A DNA stretch of 64,000 nucleotides, from the NCBI RefSeq assembly GCF_003031405.1, contig NZ_CP020469.1:2294001-2358000 (forward strand), read 5' to 3'. This DNA is from Halomonas sp. 'Soap Lake #6'. GTDB lineage: Bacteria; Pseudomonadota; Gammaproteobacteria; Pseudomonadales; Halomonadaceae. Positions 10,657-19,358 of this stretch are shown here, in pieces (positions within the stretch are counted from its first letter, which is position 1; every line of letters begins with the position of its first letter). The notes beneath the pieces are model-generated. The model had not been told where the DNA came from, did no database searches, and saw only the letters and a program-made list of their open reading frames with translations. The position numbers and the translations under genes are program-made.

Positions 10657-10752
10657 TGAGCAAAACTTCCTTTGGCGGGCTGACTAACTATTGATGCTAA
10701 GCTGTCGATGCTTACTTAAGCACCATTCTAACGATTGCGCTAAAGCCCGCCA

Positions 10753-10778
10753 ACCGCTTGGCCTATAGGCCAAGCGGT
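10753..10778 (-). terminator. 26-base perfect palindrome after grxD
   Basis: A perfect palindrome (ACCGCTTGGCC, TATA at the centre, then GGCCAAGCGGT) lies 16 bases beyond the grxD stop on its coding strand and 97 bases before the dnaX start. A T-tract is almost absent, so it is either a weak or factor-assisted terminator or a processing/binding site. Confidence 0.5.
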
Positions 10779-10793
10779 GCGCAGCATTATATG

Positions 10794-11144
10794 CTATGCG
10801 TTGTCGCCATTTTCTGCCGCGCCAGCACGTTGGGCAGCATCTTTAACCAACTTCTCCAGTTCGCCATTTTGATGCATTTCCATCACGATATCGCACCCAC
10901 CTACTAGCTCGCCATCCACCCACAACTGCGGGAACGTAGGCCAGTTAGCGATTTTCGGCAGCTCGGCACGAATATCCGGATTGTCTAACACATTCACAAA
11001 GGCAAAACGCTCACCACAGCTCATTAGTGCCTGAACGGTTTGCGCAGAGAAACCACACTGAGGAAGCTGAGGAGAACCCTTCATGTAGATAAGAATCGGG
11101 TTTTCAGTAATTTGGCGCTGGATATTTTCGGCAGTCGTGCTCAT
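10794..11144 (-). CDS. grxD: Monothiol glutaredoxin, Grx4/GrxD type
   Basis: Binds and transfers [2Fe-2S] clusters in partnership with BolA proteins. The 116 residues carry the monothiol active site CGFS (Cys30) preceded by YMKGSP, and the glutathione-binding WPTFPQLWVDGELVGGCDI segment. A Grx4-like C-terminus follows. It is a single gene, upstream of dnaX on the same strand, with a strong palindrome beyond its stop. CGFS glutaredoxins of this size are highly conserved, so the assignment is firm. Confidence 0.96.
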   Translation of the reverse strand: MSTTAENIQRQITENPILIYMKGSPQLPQCGFSAQTVQALMSCGERFAFVNVLDNPDIRAELPKIANWPTFPQLWVDGELVGGCDIVMEMHQNGELEKLVKDAAQRAGAAENGDNA

Positions 11145-11363
11145 CGTATGCTCCTAAAACAAATAATGTGATCCAAGCTAGTTTACGCAATTCGTAGACA
11201 AGCTTTAACCCCACGGCCAAGCGCCCTCTCTACTGCTGTACCAGCCAATACTTGAGCAAGCCACTCAACCTTATCGTGTGGCCGCCATTCTACGCATGCT
11301 GCTCGCGTTGCGCATCCCCTGCCGCATCGCTAGGATGGTGTTTTTGAGCGGAGAGAAGTCATC

Positions 11364-12284
11364 ATGGCGACACGCCATTTCCTTACCTTGCTGGATTTAA
11401 CACCTGATGAGTTGGCGTATTTGATTCAGCGTGCCATCAAAATCAAAACTGACTTAAAAGCCAACGGGCCTGTTTATACGCCGCTGCCTAACCGCACGTT
11501 AGCGATGATTTTTGAAAAATCATCCACCCGTACTCGCGTATCGTTTGAAACCGGCATGGCACAGTTCGGCGGTCACGCGCTCTTTCTCTCCCCTCGCGAT
11601 ACCCAGCTTGGGCGCGGCGAACCGATTGAAGATACCGCCCGCGTGTTATCCGAAATGGTCGATGCCGTGATGATCCGAACCTTTTCACACGCAGGCTTAG
11701 AAAAGTACGCCAGCGCCAGCAGCGTACCGGTTATTAACGCCTTAAGCGATGACTACCACCCCTGCCAGTTGCTAGCGGACATTATGACCTGGACCGAGCT
11801 GCGCGGCAGCGTAGAAGGGCGCACAGCGGTATGGGTTGGAGACGGCAATAACATGTGTCACTCATGGATTAATGCCGCACGACAGTTTGGCTTCCATTTA
11901 CGGATTTGCTGCCCGAAAGGTTACGAGCCACGTGAAGATATTATGGCCGCCGCAGGTGACTGTGTAACTCTGCTTCACGACCCACAGTCAGCTGCCCAAG
12001 ATGCCGACCTTATTACCACCGACGTTTGGGCATCCATGGGGCAAGAGGAAGAACAGGCCAAGCGCGAAGCGGACTTTGCTGGCTTCCAGGTAACAGAGGC
12101 ACTGCTCGACAGCGCTAAGCCGGACGCACTGTTTTTGCACTGCCTACCCGCTCACCGAGGAGAAGAGATCAGCCTGACTCTGCTAGACGACCCACGCTCG
12201 GTAGTTTGGCAAGAAGCAGGCAACCGCTTACATGCCCAAAAAGCTCTCATCGAGTTTTTGTTGCTCGGCAAAATCGACGCCTAG
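11364..12284 (+). CDS. argF: Ornithine carbamoyltransferase
   Basis: Transfers the carbamoyl group to ornithine to give citrulline in arginine synthesis; cytoplasmic. The carbamoyl-phosphate motif STRTR is at residues 54-58 ([11 protein letters not shown]), HPCQLLAD follows for the second substrate, and the catalytic HCLP motif ([15 protein letters not shown]) is near residue 265. The length of 306 residues fits the short anabolic form. Upstream GGAGAGAAGTCATC supplies a ribosome-binding site. It is followed by two hairpins, so it is probably monocistronic. Confidence 0.95.
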   Translation: MATRHFLTLLDLTPDELAYLIQRAIKIKTDLKANGPVYTPLPNRTLAMIFEKSSTRTRVSFETGMAQFGGHALFLSPRDTQLGRGEPIEDTARVLSEMVDAVMIRTFSHAGLEKYASASSVPVINALSDDYHPCQLLADIMTWTELRGSVEGRTAVWVGDGNNMCHSWINAARQFGFHLRICCPKGYEPREDIMAAAGDCVTLLHDPQSAAQDADLITTDVWASMGQEEEQAKREADFAGFQVTEALLDSAKPDALFLHCLPAHRGEEISLTLLDDPRSVVWQEAGNRLHAQKALIEFLLLGKIDA

Positions 12285-12303
12285 ACTAAACAGCTAACAG
12301 CTT

Positions 12304-12333
12304 ATCAGCCCTGTGCGAGCCGACAGGGCTGAT
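12304..12333 (+). terminator. Hairpin after argF
   Basis: ATCAGCCCTGT (12304-12314) and its exact complement ACAGGGCTGAT (12323-12333) with an 8-base loop, 20 bases past the argF stop. There is no T-tract behind it, so it may protect the 3' end or act with the second terminator just downstream. Confidence 0.5.
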
Positions 12334-12353
12334 ATTGGATAAATAAATGTCAT

Positions 12354-12392
12354 AAAAAAAACGCCTCGCTATAATTAACGAGGCGTTTTTTT
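12354..12392. terminator. Bidirectional intrinsic terminator between argF and tRNA-Ala
   Basis: AACGCCTCG (12360-12368) pairs with CGAGGCGTT (12379-12387), with an A-run before and a T-run after the stem. It can serve argF on the plus strand and the tRNA on the minus strand. Confidence 0.88.
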
Positions 12393-12400
12393 AATAATAT

Positions 12401-12476
12401 TGGTGGAGCCTAGCGGGATCGAACCGCTGACCTCAACACTGCCAGTGTTGCGCTCTCCCAGCTGAGCTAAGGCCCC
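12401..12476 (-). tRNA. tRNA-Ala (GGC anticodon)
   Basis: Minus-strand cloverleaf: acceptor GGGGCCT, D-arm AGCTCAGCTGGGAGAGC, anticodon loop CTGGCAG giving anticodon GGC, T-loop GGTTCGATCC and encoded 3' CCA (12403-12401). Total 76 bases. A likely promoter lies about 30 bases upstream. Confidence 0.96.
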
Positions 12477-12506
12477 ACAGGCTGTCTCAAATAAGCAGCG
12501 TGGCGA

Positions 12507-12535
12507 ATACTATGCTAGAACTTGCGCATCGTCAA
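12507..12535 (-). promoter_or_regulatory. Sigma-70-like promoter of tRNA-Ala
   Basis: On the minus strand TTGACG (12535-12530), 17-base spacer, TAGTAT (12512-12507). It sits about 30 bases upstream of the tRNA 5' end, leaving room for a short processed leader. Confidence 0.6.
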
Positions 12536-12652
12536 GATAAAGCTTAAACAACGAATTTCTAATTCTCCTTTGCCAAAAGCTATGGCACTCTGTGGCTTAG
12601 CGTACTGGGCTAACGCCCAAGCCCAAGAAGATTACACGCAGGAGCCAGCACC

Positions 12653-13303
12653 TTGATCAACGTTTTAATCGCCGATGATCACCACCTGGTGAGAACTAGT
12701 ATTGCTCACCTGCTTAATGAAGAAAGCGATATCAAAATAGTGGGAGAGGTAGACGATGGCGAAAGTGCTGTTACCCAATGCCGCCTACTGAAACCCGACA
12801 TCGTGCTCATGGACATACGCATGCCAGGTATTGGTGGGCTTGAAGCCACACGTCGCATTCATCGCACGTTGGCAGATGTTAAAGTCATTATCCTCACCGC
12901 CCACCTGGAAGATAGTGTGCTGCGCAGAATGCTTGATGCGGGCGCATCTGGCTTTTTAAGCAAAGGCGCTGATGCTGCAGAAATGACCGACGCTATTCGC
13001 CAAGTTTTTCACGGGCGACGCTATGTGAGCCAGGAGATTGCTCAACGCTTGGCATTGGCCCATTTCACCGATGAAGATAACCCCTTCAGTCAGCTATCTC
13101 ACCGGGAGTTACAAATCGCCCTGATGATTGTGAACTGCCAACGTGTTCAAGATATTTCTGACCGGCTGCATTTGAGCCCAAAAACCGTCAACACCTACCG
13201 CTATCGATTATTTGACAAGCTCCAGGTTGCTACCGACGTTGAACTCACCCACCTTGCCCTGCGTCATGGGCTAGTCGAGGGTTTTGACGCAAGCCTGGGA
13301 TAG
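12653..13303 (+). CDS. gacA: Response regulator GacA/UvrY (LuxR family)
   Basis: Receiver domain (residues 1-120) with acidic pocket Asp8/Asp9, phospho-acceptor Asp54 in DIVLMDIRMPGIGG and the conserved Lys in FLSKGA. A C-terminal LuxR-type helix-turn-helix follows (LSHRELQIALMIVNCQRV and LSPKTVNTYRYRLFDKL). In the family, GacS/BarA phosphorylates it and it activates small RNAs that titrate CsrA/RsmA. The start is TTG at 12653, with GGAGCCAGCACC as the ribosome-binding region; the encoded N-terminus MINVLIADDH begins exactly where GacA proteins begin. uvrC follows 46 bases downstream, the classical gacA-uvrC pair. Confidence 0.94.
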   Translation: MINVLIADDHHLVRTSIAHLLNEESDIKIVGEVDDGESAVTQCRLLKPDIVLMDIRMPGIGGLEATRRIHRTLADVKVIILTAHLEDSVLRRMLDAGASGFLSKGADAAEMTDAIRQVFHGRRYVSQEIAQRLALAHFTDEDNPFSQLSHRELQIALMIVNCQRVQDISDRLHLSPKTVNTYRYRLFDKLQVATDVELTHLALRHGLVEGFDASLG

Positions 13304-13349
13304 ACCTACCATCGCAGCTTCTGCCGTCTTGAAGCACCGATGCCCAGCC

Positions 13350-15164
13350 ATGACTTTTGATGCCAAGCAGTTTCTAAGCTCAGTAAGCACCTCACCAGGT
13401 GTTTATAGAATGCTAGATGAGCAGCACAATACTTTATATGTCGGCAAAGCCAAACGCCTAAAAACGCGGCTTGCCAGCTATTTTCGCGGCCACCTGAATA
13501 CCAAAACACAGGCGATGGTAGCGCGGATTGCCGACGTTCAAATTACCGTCACTCGCAGTGAAACCGAGGCTCTACTGCTTGAACAAACGCTAATCAAAGA
13601 GCTGAGACCACCCTATAACATCCTATTAAGAGATGATAAGTCCTACCCGTTTGTGTTTGTGACGGACCACCACCCCTACCCCGCTCTCGAATACAAACGG
13701 GCACGCCAGCGGCGTAACGATGGCCGTTATCTAGGCCCCTACCCTAGCAGTGGTGCAGTGCGGGAAAGTCTCGCCCTGATGCAAAAAATCTTTCGCATTC
13801 GCAACTGCGAGGACAGCGTGTTTTCTCATCGCTCACGCCCCTGTCTTCAGTTCCAAATTCAGCGCTGTAGCGCCCCCTGTGTAGACTACATCTCTAAAGA
13901 GGATTACCGCCGCGATGTAGAACACGCAGTCATGTGCCTGGAAGGCAAAAGTGAGCATGTTACCCAAGCACTAACTTCAGAAATGGAAACCGCTAGCCAA
14001 GCATTAAATTTTGAAGAAGCAGCTCGCCTGCGCGATCAAATACAGCAGCTTAGGCAATTGCAGCAGCGCCAGTTTGTCGATAATGAAAGCGGTGACGCCG
14101 ACATCTTCGCACTGGCTCAGCGGCCTGGCGCGTTAGGAGTTTCAATACTAAGCGTGCGTGACGGGCGCCTGCTTGGTGCGCGTCACCATATGCCTAAAAA
14201 CGACCTGGATCTGCCACCAGACATACTACTAACCGAGGTGGTTAGCCAATACTACTTTGGCCAGCCCCACAATGTACCAAGCGAGGTCATTACCAGCCAC
14301 CCGCTGGAAGACGACCAACTCATAGCCGAAGCGCTTTCCCAGCAGGCAGGCAAACGAGTACGGGTTACTAGCCAAGTACGCGGTCACCGCGCCCAGTGGC
14401 AAAATCTGGCCATGACTAATGCCGAGCAACAGCTCGCTTCGCAACTTGCTAGCAAAACCCAGCTAACGCAACGCTTTGAAGCGCTACAAAAGGCCTTAGC
14501 GCTAGACAAGCTACCCGAGCGTCTAGAGTGCTTTGATATTAGCCATAGCCAGGGTGAAGCAACCGTTGCTTCCTGCGTGGTGTTCGATCAACAAGGGCCG
14601 CGTAAAAGTGATTATCGGCACTTCCGTATCGAAGGGGTGGCGGCAGGTGATGACTATGCGGCCATGCAGCAGGCATTAACTCGCCGCTTAAAGCGGGTAA
14701 AAAGCGGCGAAGCAGTTGCCCCCGACATCTTGATCGTCGATGGCGGTAAAGGGCAATTGAATATGGCGCGTGGCGTGCTATCCGAATTAGCTATCACCGA
14801 TGTGATTTTACTTGGCGTTGCCAAAGGCACTACTCGCAAAGCCGGGCTTGAAACACTTTTCCTCGAAACCACTGACAACCCATTACCACTTGACCCTGCA
14901 TCTCCCGCCCTGCATTTAATTCAACATATTCGCGACGAATCGCACCGATTTGCAATAGCAGGACACCGAGCCGCAAGAGACAAAGCGCGCCGCACTTCTA
15001 CGCTACAAAACATCCCTGGCATTGGCCCTAAACGTAGGCGCGAACTCTTACGCTTTTTTGGCGGCTTACAAGGCGTTCAAAAGGCCAACCGCGACGAACT
15101 AGCACGCGTTCCTGGCATTAACGCGGCCCTTGCAGAAACAATTTACAATGCGCTTAATGGATAA
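13350..15164 (+). CDS. uvrC: Excinuclease ABC subunit C
   Basis: Makes both incisions in nucleotide excision repair. GIY-YIG nuclease at the N-terminus (SPGVYRMLDEQHNTLYVGKA, residues 15-35), a Cys-rich region (CLQFQIQRCSAPC), a UVR domain (FEEAARLRDQIQQLRQLQQR), the RNase H-like second nuclease with FDISHSQGEATVASCVVFD and LIVDGGKGQL, and C-terminal helix-hairpin-helix motifs (IPGIGPKRRRELLRFFGG). I start at ATG 13350 because MTFDAKQFLSSVSTSPGVY matches the family N-terminus; a TTG at 13284 would overlap gacA. The gene product is 604 residues. Confidence 0.96.
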   Translation: MTFDAKQFLSSVSTSPGVYRMLDEQHNTLYVGKAKRLKTRLASYFRGHLNTKTQAMVARIADVQITVTRSETEALLLEQTLIKELRPPYNILLRDDKSYPFVFVTDHHPYPALEYKRARQRRNDGRYLGPYPSSGAVRESLALMQKIFRIRNCEDSVFSHRSRPCLQFQIQRCSAPCVDYISKEDYRRDVEHAVMCLEGKSEHVTQALTSEMETASQALNFEEAARLRDQIQQLRQLQQRQFVDNESGDADIFALAQRPGALGVSILSVRDGRLLGARHHMPKNDLDLPPDILLTEVVSQYYFGQPHNVPSEVITSHPLEDDQLIAEALSQQAGKRVRVTSQVRGHRAQWQNLAMTNAEQQLASQLASKTQLTQRFEALQKALALDKLPERLECFDISHSQGEATVASCVVFDQQGPRKSDYRHFRIEGVAAGDDYAAMQQALTRRLKRVKSGEAVAPDILIVDGGKGQLNMARGVLSELAITDVILLGVAKGTTRKAGLETLFLETTDNPLPLDPASPALHLIQHIRDESHRFAIAGHRAARDKARRTSTLQNIPGIGPKRRRELLRFFGGLQGVQKANRDELARVPGINAALAETIYNALNG

Positions 15165-15264
15165 ACCTGCTCTTAACATGGATGCTGTGCGCTAAGGGGG
15201 ATAGAATGTTTCCTCAGCATACATTCCGACTTTAACGATTCTCCGGCAAGGATCGCGCCCCGCG

Positions 15265-15813
15265 ATGAATATACCCAACATACTGACTCTGGTAAGAATC
15301 TTCTTCATCCCGCTACTGGTAGTGCTTTTTTACCTACCATTTAGCTGGAGCATGCCGCTTGCAGCAGGGCTATTTGCACTAGCGGCCGTAACGGACTGGC
15401 TAGATGGCTATCTAGCACGACGCTGGAATCAGTCAACGCCGTTTGGTGCTTTTTTAGATCCCGTTGCCGACAAGCTCATGGTGGCAGTGGCATTGGCGCT
15501 GCTTATTGAACGCTTCGACACCCTAGTGTTAACCCTGCCTGCGCTCGTCATTATTGGACGCGAGATTGTTATTTCAGCGCTACGTGAGTGGATGGCAGAA
15601 ATGGGTAAGCGCGGCATGGTAGCTGTCTCCTGGATAGGAAAGCTTAAAACCACACTGCAGATGGTGGCCATACTGATTTTGCTAGCCTTCCCACCTGGGC
15701 ATGAAATTGCCTTATTCGGCGTAGCAGTGCTTTATGCAGCGGCCATCTTGACCCTTTGGTCAATGATTCAATACCTGAAATCTGCATGGCCGCACCTCAG
15801 CCGGTCAATGTGA
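15265..15813 (+). CDS. pgsA: CDP-diacylglycerol-glycerol-3-phosphate 3-phosphatidyltransferase
   Basis: Membrane enzyme making phosphatidylglycerophosphate, the committed step to phosphatidylglycerol and cardiolipin. The CDP-alcohol phosphatidyltransferase signature DG-x2-AR-x8-G-x3-D-x3-D is complete ([20 protein letters not shown], then VADK, around residues 43-66). About five hydrophobic helices span the 182 residues. It follows uvrC by 100 bases and precedes the tRNA-Gly/Cys/Leu cluster, an order also known in enterics. Confidence 0.95.
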   Translation: MNIPNILTLVRIFFIPLLVVLFYLPFSWSMPLAAGLFALAAVTDWLDGYLARRWNQSTPFGAFLDPVADKLMVAVALALLIERFDTLVLTLPALVIIGREIVISALREWMAEMGKRGMVAVSWIGKLKTTLQMVAILILLAFPPGHEIALFGVAVLYAAAILTLWSMIQYLKSAWPHLSRSM

Positions 15814-15852
15814 CAAGAGGTATCTGTTTGTGGTGATTGATAAATTCATTAA

Positions 15853-15880
15853 TTGACAAGCTCATTCTAATGCGTATAAT
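15853..15880 (+). promoter_or_regulatory. Sigma-70 promoter of the tRNA-Gly/Cys/Leu cluster
   Basis: Consensus TTGACA (15853-15858), 16-base spacer, consensus TATAAT (15875-15880), then a GC-rich discriminator (TCGCCCTCGAG) and tRNA-Gly 15 bases on. GC-rich discriminators are typical of stringently controlled stable-RNA promoters. Confidence 0.85.
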
Positions 15881-15895
15881 TCGCCCTCGAGTCGA

Positions 15896-15970
15896 GCGGG
15901 AATAGCTCAGTGGTAGAGCATCGCCTTGCCAAGGCGAGGGTCGGGAGTTCGAATCTCCTTTCCCGCTCCA
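15896..15970 (+). tRNA. tRNA-Gly (GCC anticodon)
   Basis: Acceptor GCGGGAA with TTCCCGC, D-arm AGCTCAGTGGTAGAGC, anticodon stem-loop CGCCTTGCCAAGGCG giving GCC, T-loop AGTTCGAATCT, encoded CCA. 75 bases. First gene of the cluster. Confidence 0.97.
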
Positions 15971-15974
15971 ACTT

Positions 15975-16046
15975 GGATAGCGTGGTAAAGCAAGAGAGGG
16001 TCGTGAGCTGGAACGCCAGTCCGATCAAATCTACTTCCCCGCCCCA
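15975..16046 (+). pseudogene. Decayed tRNA-Gly-like relic
   Basis: Between tRNA-Gly and tRNA-Cys there are collinear fragments resembling the preceding tRNA-Gly: GGATAGC and GTGGTAAAGCA (D-arm), GAGGGTCGTGAGCTGGAA (variable/T-arm side) and CTTCCCCGCCCCA (3' acceptor plus CCA). The anticodon stem-loop is missing and an insertion of about 9 bases separates the T-arm from the acceptor, so it cannot fold as a tRNA. Probably the remains of a tandem duplicate. Confidence 0.45.
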
Positions 16047-16057
16047 ACGACTTGTTA

Positions 16058-16131
16058 GGCTGGATGGCAGAGTGGTTATGCAGCGGACTGCAACTCCGTG
16101 TACGCCGGTTCGATTCCGACTCCAGCCTCCA
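16058..16131 (+). tRNA. tRNA-Cys (GCA anticodon)
   Basis: Acceptor GGCTGGA with TCCAGCC, anticodon stem-loop CGGACTGCAACTCCG giving GCA, T-loop GGTTCGATTCC, encoded CCA. 74 bases, second intact gene of the cluster. Confidence 0.96.
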
Positions 16132-16170
16132 TTTTTAGTGTAGCGGCAGGTTTCATACCTACGATACACT

Positions 16171-16257
16171 GCCCGGATGGCGAAATTGGTAGACGCAAGA
16201 GACTTAAAATCTCTCGGAGGTAACTCCGTGCCGGTTCAAGTCCGGCTCCGGGCACCA
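16171..16257 (+). tRNA. tRNA-Leu (TAA anticodon)
   Basis: 87 bases with a long variable arm (CGGAGGTAACTCCG), acceptor GCCCGGA with TCCGGGC, anticodon loop ACTTAAAAT giving TAA, T-loop GGTTCAAGTCC, encoded CCA. Gly-Cys-Leu order is the same as the enteric glyW-cysT-leuZ cluster downstream of pgsA. Confidence 0.96.
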
Positions 16258-16277
16258 TTTATTATCGGTTAATATTT

Positions 16278-16315
16278 AAAAGCTGCGAGATCACTTGATC
16301 TACGCAGCTTTTTTG
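16278..16315 (+). terminator. Intrinsic terminator of the tRNA cluster
   Basis: AAAAGCTGCG pairs with CGCAGCTTTT, extended inward by AGATCA with TGATCT around a 2-base loop with one bulged A, followed by a T-run. Strong hairpin about 20 bases after tRNA-Leu. Confidence 0.88.
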
Positions 16316-16488
16316 TTTGCTTACCTATCTGCCTAATAACAACCTACCAGCGTCTATCGATTTTTTACCCTCCACGCATCGCTAAGCGTATGTGGTCACG
16401 CTATCATGCCTGCCTGACTGTGGCAGCGTTTGGCGCGTACAGTGTTTGATAGCAAAAAGATGATAGCGAAAAGAAGGAGTGGGCTCCC

Positions 16489-18102
16489 ATGAGCACGCCA
16501 ACATCCGACATACTGATCATCGGCGGCGGCGTCGCCGGCCTAACCCTTGCGCTTGAAGTTGCCGACCAACTATCGGTCACACTAGTACGCCCAGCCCTTG
16601 ACGATCAAGGCGCTAGCCGCTGGGCACAGGGTGGCATTGCTGCAGTGCTATCCCCCGACGACGACCTAGAAGCCCATGTGCGAGATACCTTGATTGCTGG
16701 CGACGGGCTATGTGACGAAGAGGCCGTCCGCCATACAGTCAACAACGGCCCTGCCGCTATTCAGTGGCTCATTGATAACGGCGTTCCGTTCACTCCAGAC
16801 CCTGACCCAGCCGCCCGCTATCCCTACCACCTAACCCGTGAAGGCGGCCACAATGCCCGCCGTATTATTCACGCAGATGACGCCACCGGGCGTGCTGTTG
16901 TTGATACTTTACTTAGCAAAGTTAGCGCTCATCCCAACATTAAGCAGCGCAGCGATCTAACAATTTTAAACCTACTCAGCGATGATGCTGGCCAGTGTAT
17001 TGGTGCCAGAGGGGTAGATAGACAGCAACGCTACCAAACACTGCTAGCCCAACACATAATACTTGCTACCGGTGGCTCTAGCGGGCTATACCGTCACACG
17101 ACGACCCCCTCCCCCAGCAGCGGCGAGGGCATGATCATGGCGGCAGAGCTTGGCGCCACTCTTATGAATCTTGAGTTTCAGCAGTTTCACCCCACCTGCT
17201 TATTTGACCCAGACGGCCCTGCCTTTTTAATCAGCGAAGCCGTCCGCGGTGAGGGCGGTCATCTACTAAACGAAGCTGGTCTCCGGTTTATGCCCGATAT
17301 TGACCCACGCGCCGAACTAGCCCCTCGCGATGTAGTGGCGCGGGCCATTGATGCGCAAATTCAACAAAGCACACTGGGGCATGTGTGGCTAGATATTCGA
17401 CATATTGGAGAAGCTGCTATTCGCAGCCATTTTCCCACCATCCTCGCTCACTGCGCCACTCGTGGCATTGACATTATCCGTCAACCAATTCCCGTAGTAC
17501 CTGCCGCACACTACAGCTGCGGGGGTGTAGCCACAGACTACAAAGGTGCCACCAACGTCCCCAACTTATATGCCATTGGCGAAACCGCCTGTACCGGATT
17601 GCACGGTGCCAACCGAATGGCAAGCAACTCATTACTCGAGTGCTTGGTTTATGCGCGCAGTTGCGCGCATCACCTAATGATGCAGCCCAAAGCACCACCA
17701 GATGGCAATAACATGACGCCCACACAGCCAAAAGCCTACGCTGTGGACACAGAAACCTTGACCACGCTGCGTAATGCTATGCGCGAAGCCATGAGCCACC
17801 ACGTATCCATCGTACGTAGCAACCAAAGTCTTAACGCAGCACAAGCGAAGCTAAGTGAAATTGAGGAAAAACTGAAAGAGTTTCTTGGTAACACGTACGG
17901 ACACACAGAAGGGGCGCATGCTCACCCAGAGAGCATTCGTTTACAGCAGTCACTAAAGCTTGCCCAGTTAACCGTCTTAGCCGCACTGGATCGCCATGAG
18001 TCCCGAGGACTGCACTACTCGACCGATTGGCCTACACAGCAAGCCAAAGCAACTGTTTCAGAACTCTCTTTACACCATTTAACGCCCCGGACGATGGCAT
18101 AA
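16489..18102 (+). CDS. nadB: L-aspartate oxidase
   Basis: FAD enzyme oxidising aspartate to iminoaspartate, the first step of NAD synthesis. The N-terminal dinucleotide fold (IIGGGVAGLTLALEVA, residues 9-25) is followed by SRWAQGGIAAVL, the substrate-domain EFQQFHPTCLF segment, and CTGLHGANRMASNSLLE near the C-terminal third; a helical tail follows. The length of 537 residues is normal. An AAGGAG ribosome-binding site lies about 9 bases upstream. The 3' end overlaps the convergent ygfX-like gene by 24 bases. Confidence 0.95.
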   Translation: MSTPTSDILIIGGGVAGLTLALEVADQLSVTLVRPALDDQGASRWAQGGIAAVLSPDDDLEAHVRDTLIAGDGLCDEEAVRHTVNNGPAAIQWLIDNGVPFTPDPDPAARYPYHLTREGGHNARRIIHADDATGRAVVDTLLSKVSAHPNIKQRSDLTILNLLSDDAGQCIGARGVDRQQRYQTLLAQHIILATGGSSGLYRHTTTPSPSSGEGMIMAAELGATLMNLEFQQFHPTCLFDPDGPAFLISEAVRGEGGHLLNEAGLRFMPDIDPRAELAPRDVVARAIDAQIQQSTLGHVWLDIRHIGEAAIRSHFPTILAHCATRGIDIIRQPIPVVPAAHYSCGGVATDYKGATNVPNLYAIGETACTGLHGANRMASNSLLECLVYARSCAHHLMMQPKAPPDGNNMTPTQPKAYAVDTETLTTLRNAMREAMSHHVSIVRSNQSLNAAQAKLSEIEEKLKEFLGNTYGHTEGAHAHPESIRLQQSLKLAQLTVLAALDRHESRGLHYSTDWPTQQAKATVSELSLHHLTPRTMA

Positions 18103-18483
18103 ACGACGTACCGCTCGATGACTCGCGCCAGGCAGGCTGTCAGGCCATAACCACAGCCTCTCGGCTCCTACATACAGCCCTAGGAGCCACGGGCCGACAT
18201 AATCAAAGCGCACCGGCAGCTCCTCACCCAGCTCTCCCCCTACCAGCAGCCAGCGACCTGATAGCTGGCTGCCATTTTTTGTAAGCTGTAAAACTCCTTC
18301 GGGCTGCGCCAAATACTGACGCCATAAAACAAATGCCATACACAGCCCTAAGCCCATAACGAACCACAATGGTATAACCCAGCTTGCCGCCACACAGAAC
18401 CCTAATGCCAAAGCAGCATGAAACACGCTTTGAGACTTAGAGCGTGCGATAGACAGAATTATCAGTGGTTTCGGCATGCTCAA
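18079..18483 (-). CDS. YgfX/CptA-like membrane protein
   Basis: Small inner-membrane protein with two adjacent hydrophobic helices (about residues 22-52) followed by a cytoplasmic domain (VLQLTKNGSQLSGRWLLVGG and RFDYVGPWLLGLYVG), the YgfX layout. It overlaps the sdhE end by 47 bases and is encoded downstream of it, as in enteric sdhE-ygfX. YgfX has been described as the toxin partner CptA, with effects on cell shape; SdhE is now seen as a flavinylation factor, so the toxin reading is uncertain. The first Met (18483) or third residue (18477) could be the start. Confidence 0.7.
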   Translation of the reverse strand: MSMPKPLIILSIARSKSQSVFHAALALGFCVAASWVIPLWFVMGLGLCMAFVLWRQYLAQPEGVLQLTKNGSQLSGRWLLVGGELGEELPVRFDYVGPWLLGLYVGAERLWLWPDSLPGASHRAVRRLCHRPGR

Positions 18484-18730
18484 TAATCATCTGTACCAAC
18501 CGGCTCAGCGCAGGGTCTTCAGGCCATTCACGATGCATCAACCAGACAAATAGATCCTGATCTTCCTCTTCGATTAATCGTTGATAAGCTAACTGGTCCT
18601 CCTCACTCAGCGTATCAAAACGCTTTTCAAGAAAAGGGATCAACAATAGGTCCAGTTCCCACATACCGCGACGAGAGTGCCAGTAAAGTCGCTTGCGCAG
18701 TATTGCCGCTGGTGAAGTATCGTCGCTCAA
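18437..18730 (-). CDS. sdhE: FAD assembly factor SdhE
   Basis: Promotes covalent flavinylation of succinate dehydrogenase and related flavoproteins. The 97 residues contain the family signature RRGMWELDLLL (about residues 20-30), with the conserved RGxxE, then FDTLSEEDQLAYQRLIEEEDQDLFVWLMHREWPED. It is upstream of and overlaps the ygfX-like gene. Its neighbour nadB is also a flavoprotein, as is common in gammaproteobacteria. Confidence 0.93.
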   Translation of the reverse strand: MSDDTSPAAILRKRLYWHSRRGMWELDLLLIPFLEKRFDTLSEEDQLAYQRLIEEEDQDLFVWLMHREWPEDPALSRLVQMIIEHAETTDNSVYRTL

Positions 18731-18951
18731 CGTCAGCCTCTCCGGATAGATGAATGAAATGCCAGTATACCTAAGCCACAGGGTCGCGCCAGCGCCAACC
18801 TTCGCCTATGCTGTAATTCAGTTTTGCACTAACTGATCTAGTACCTTGTTTTATCTGAATTGTTTTATCTCGGCATGCGCAGTATGCTGACTTCGATGTT
18901 ATCGAGGTCGCAAGCATGTAATGCGCCTTAAAGTTCGCAGGGAGCCAACCG

Positions 18952-19248
18952 ATGACCAAGTCTGAATTAATCGAACAAATTGCAATGCGACAACCGGAGC
19001 TATCCGCCAAAGAAGTCGAAACAGCGGTGCGGATTATTCTGGATGATATGACAGATGCTCTAGCCAGTGGGGGACGCGTTGAGATACGCGGGTTCGGTAG
19101 TTTTTCGCTTCACTATCGCGAACCACGCATAGGACGTAACCCTAAAACTGGCGACCCCGTTGATCTAGACGGGAAGTACGTACCCCACTTTAAACCAGGC
19201 AAAGAGTTACGTGAACAGGTTGATGCGAGCCGCGCGCTGGGCTATTAG
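18952..19248 (+). CDS. ihfB: Integration host factor subunit beta
   Basis: DNA-bending nucleoid protein that pairs with IhfA. The 98 residues show the HU/IHF fold: [20 protein letters not shown], the core [20 protein letters not shown], and the DNA-minor-groove arm [12 protein letters not shown] with the intercalating Pro. [14 protein letters not shown] completes the beta-subunit signature. GGGAGCCAACCG upstream is the ribosome-binding region. rpsA, its usual upstream neighbour, is not present here. Confidence 0.96.
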   Translation: MTKSELIEQIAMRQPELSAKEVETAVRIILDDMTDALASGGRVEIRGFGSFSLHYREPRIGRNPKTGDPVDLDGKYVPHFKPGKELREQVDASRALGY

Positions 19249-19358
19249 TCTGACTTTCTCGGCACTAGTCCTGCTTATCAGACCTTCTGCGGGATGACGT
19301 CGCCCCCAGACTCAGACACAATAGCACCATCGTGAATGTCACTGACTAGGAAACTCTC

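Noticed and set aside
18771..19010. Minus-strand frame upstream of and overlapping ihfB
   Set aside because: Overlaps the ihfB 5' end in antisense, has no ribosome-binding site and resembles no protein.
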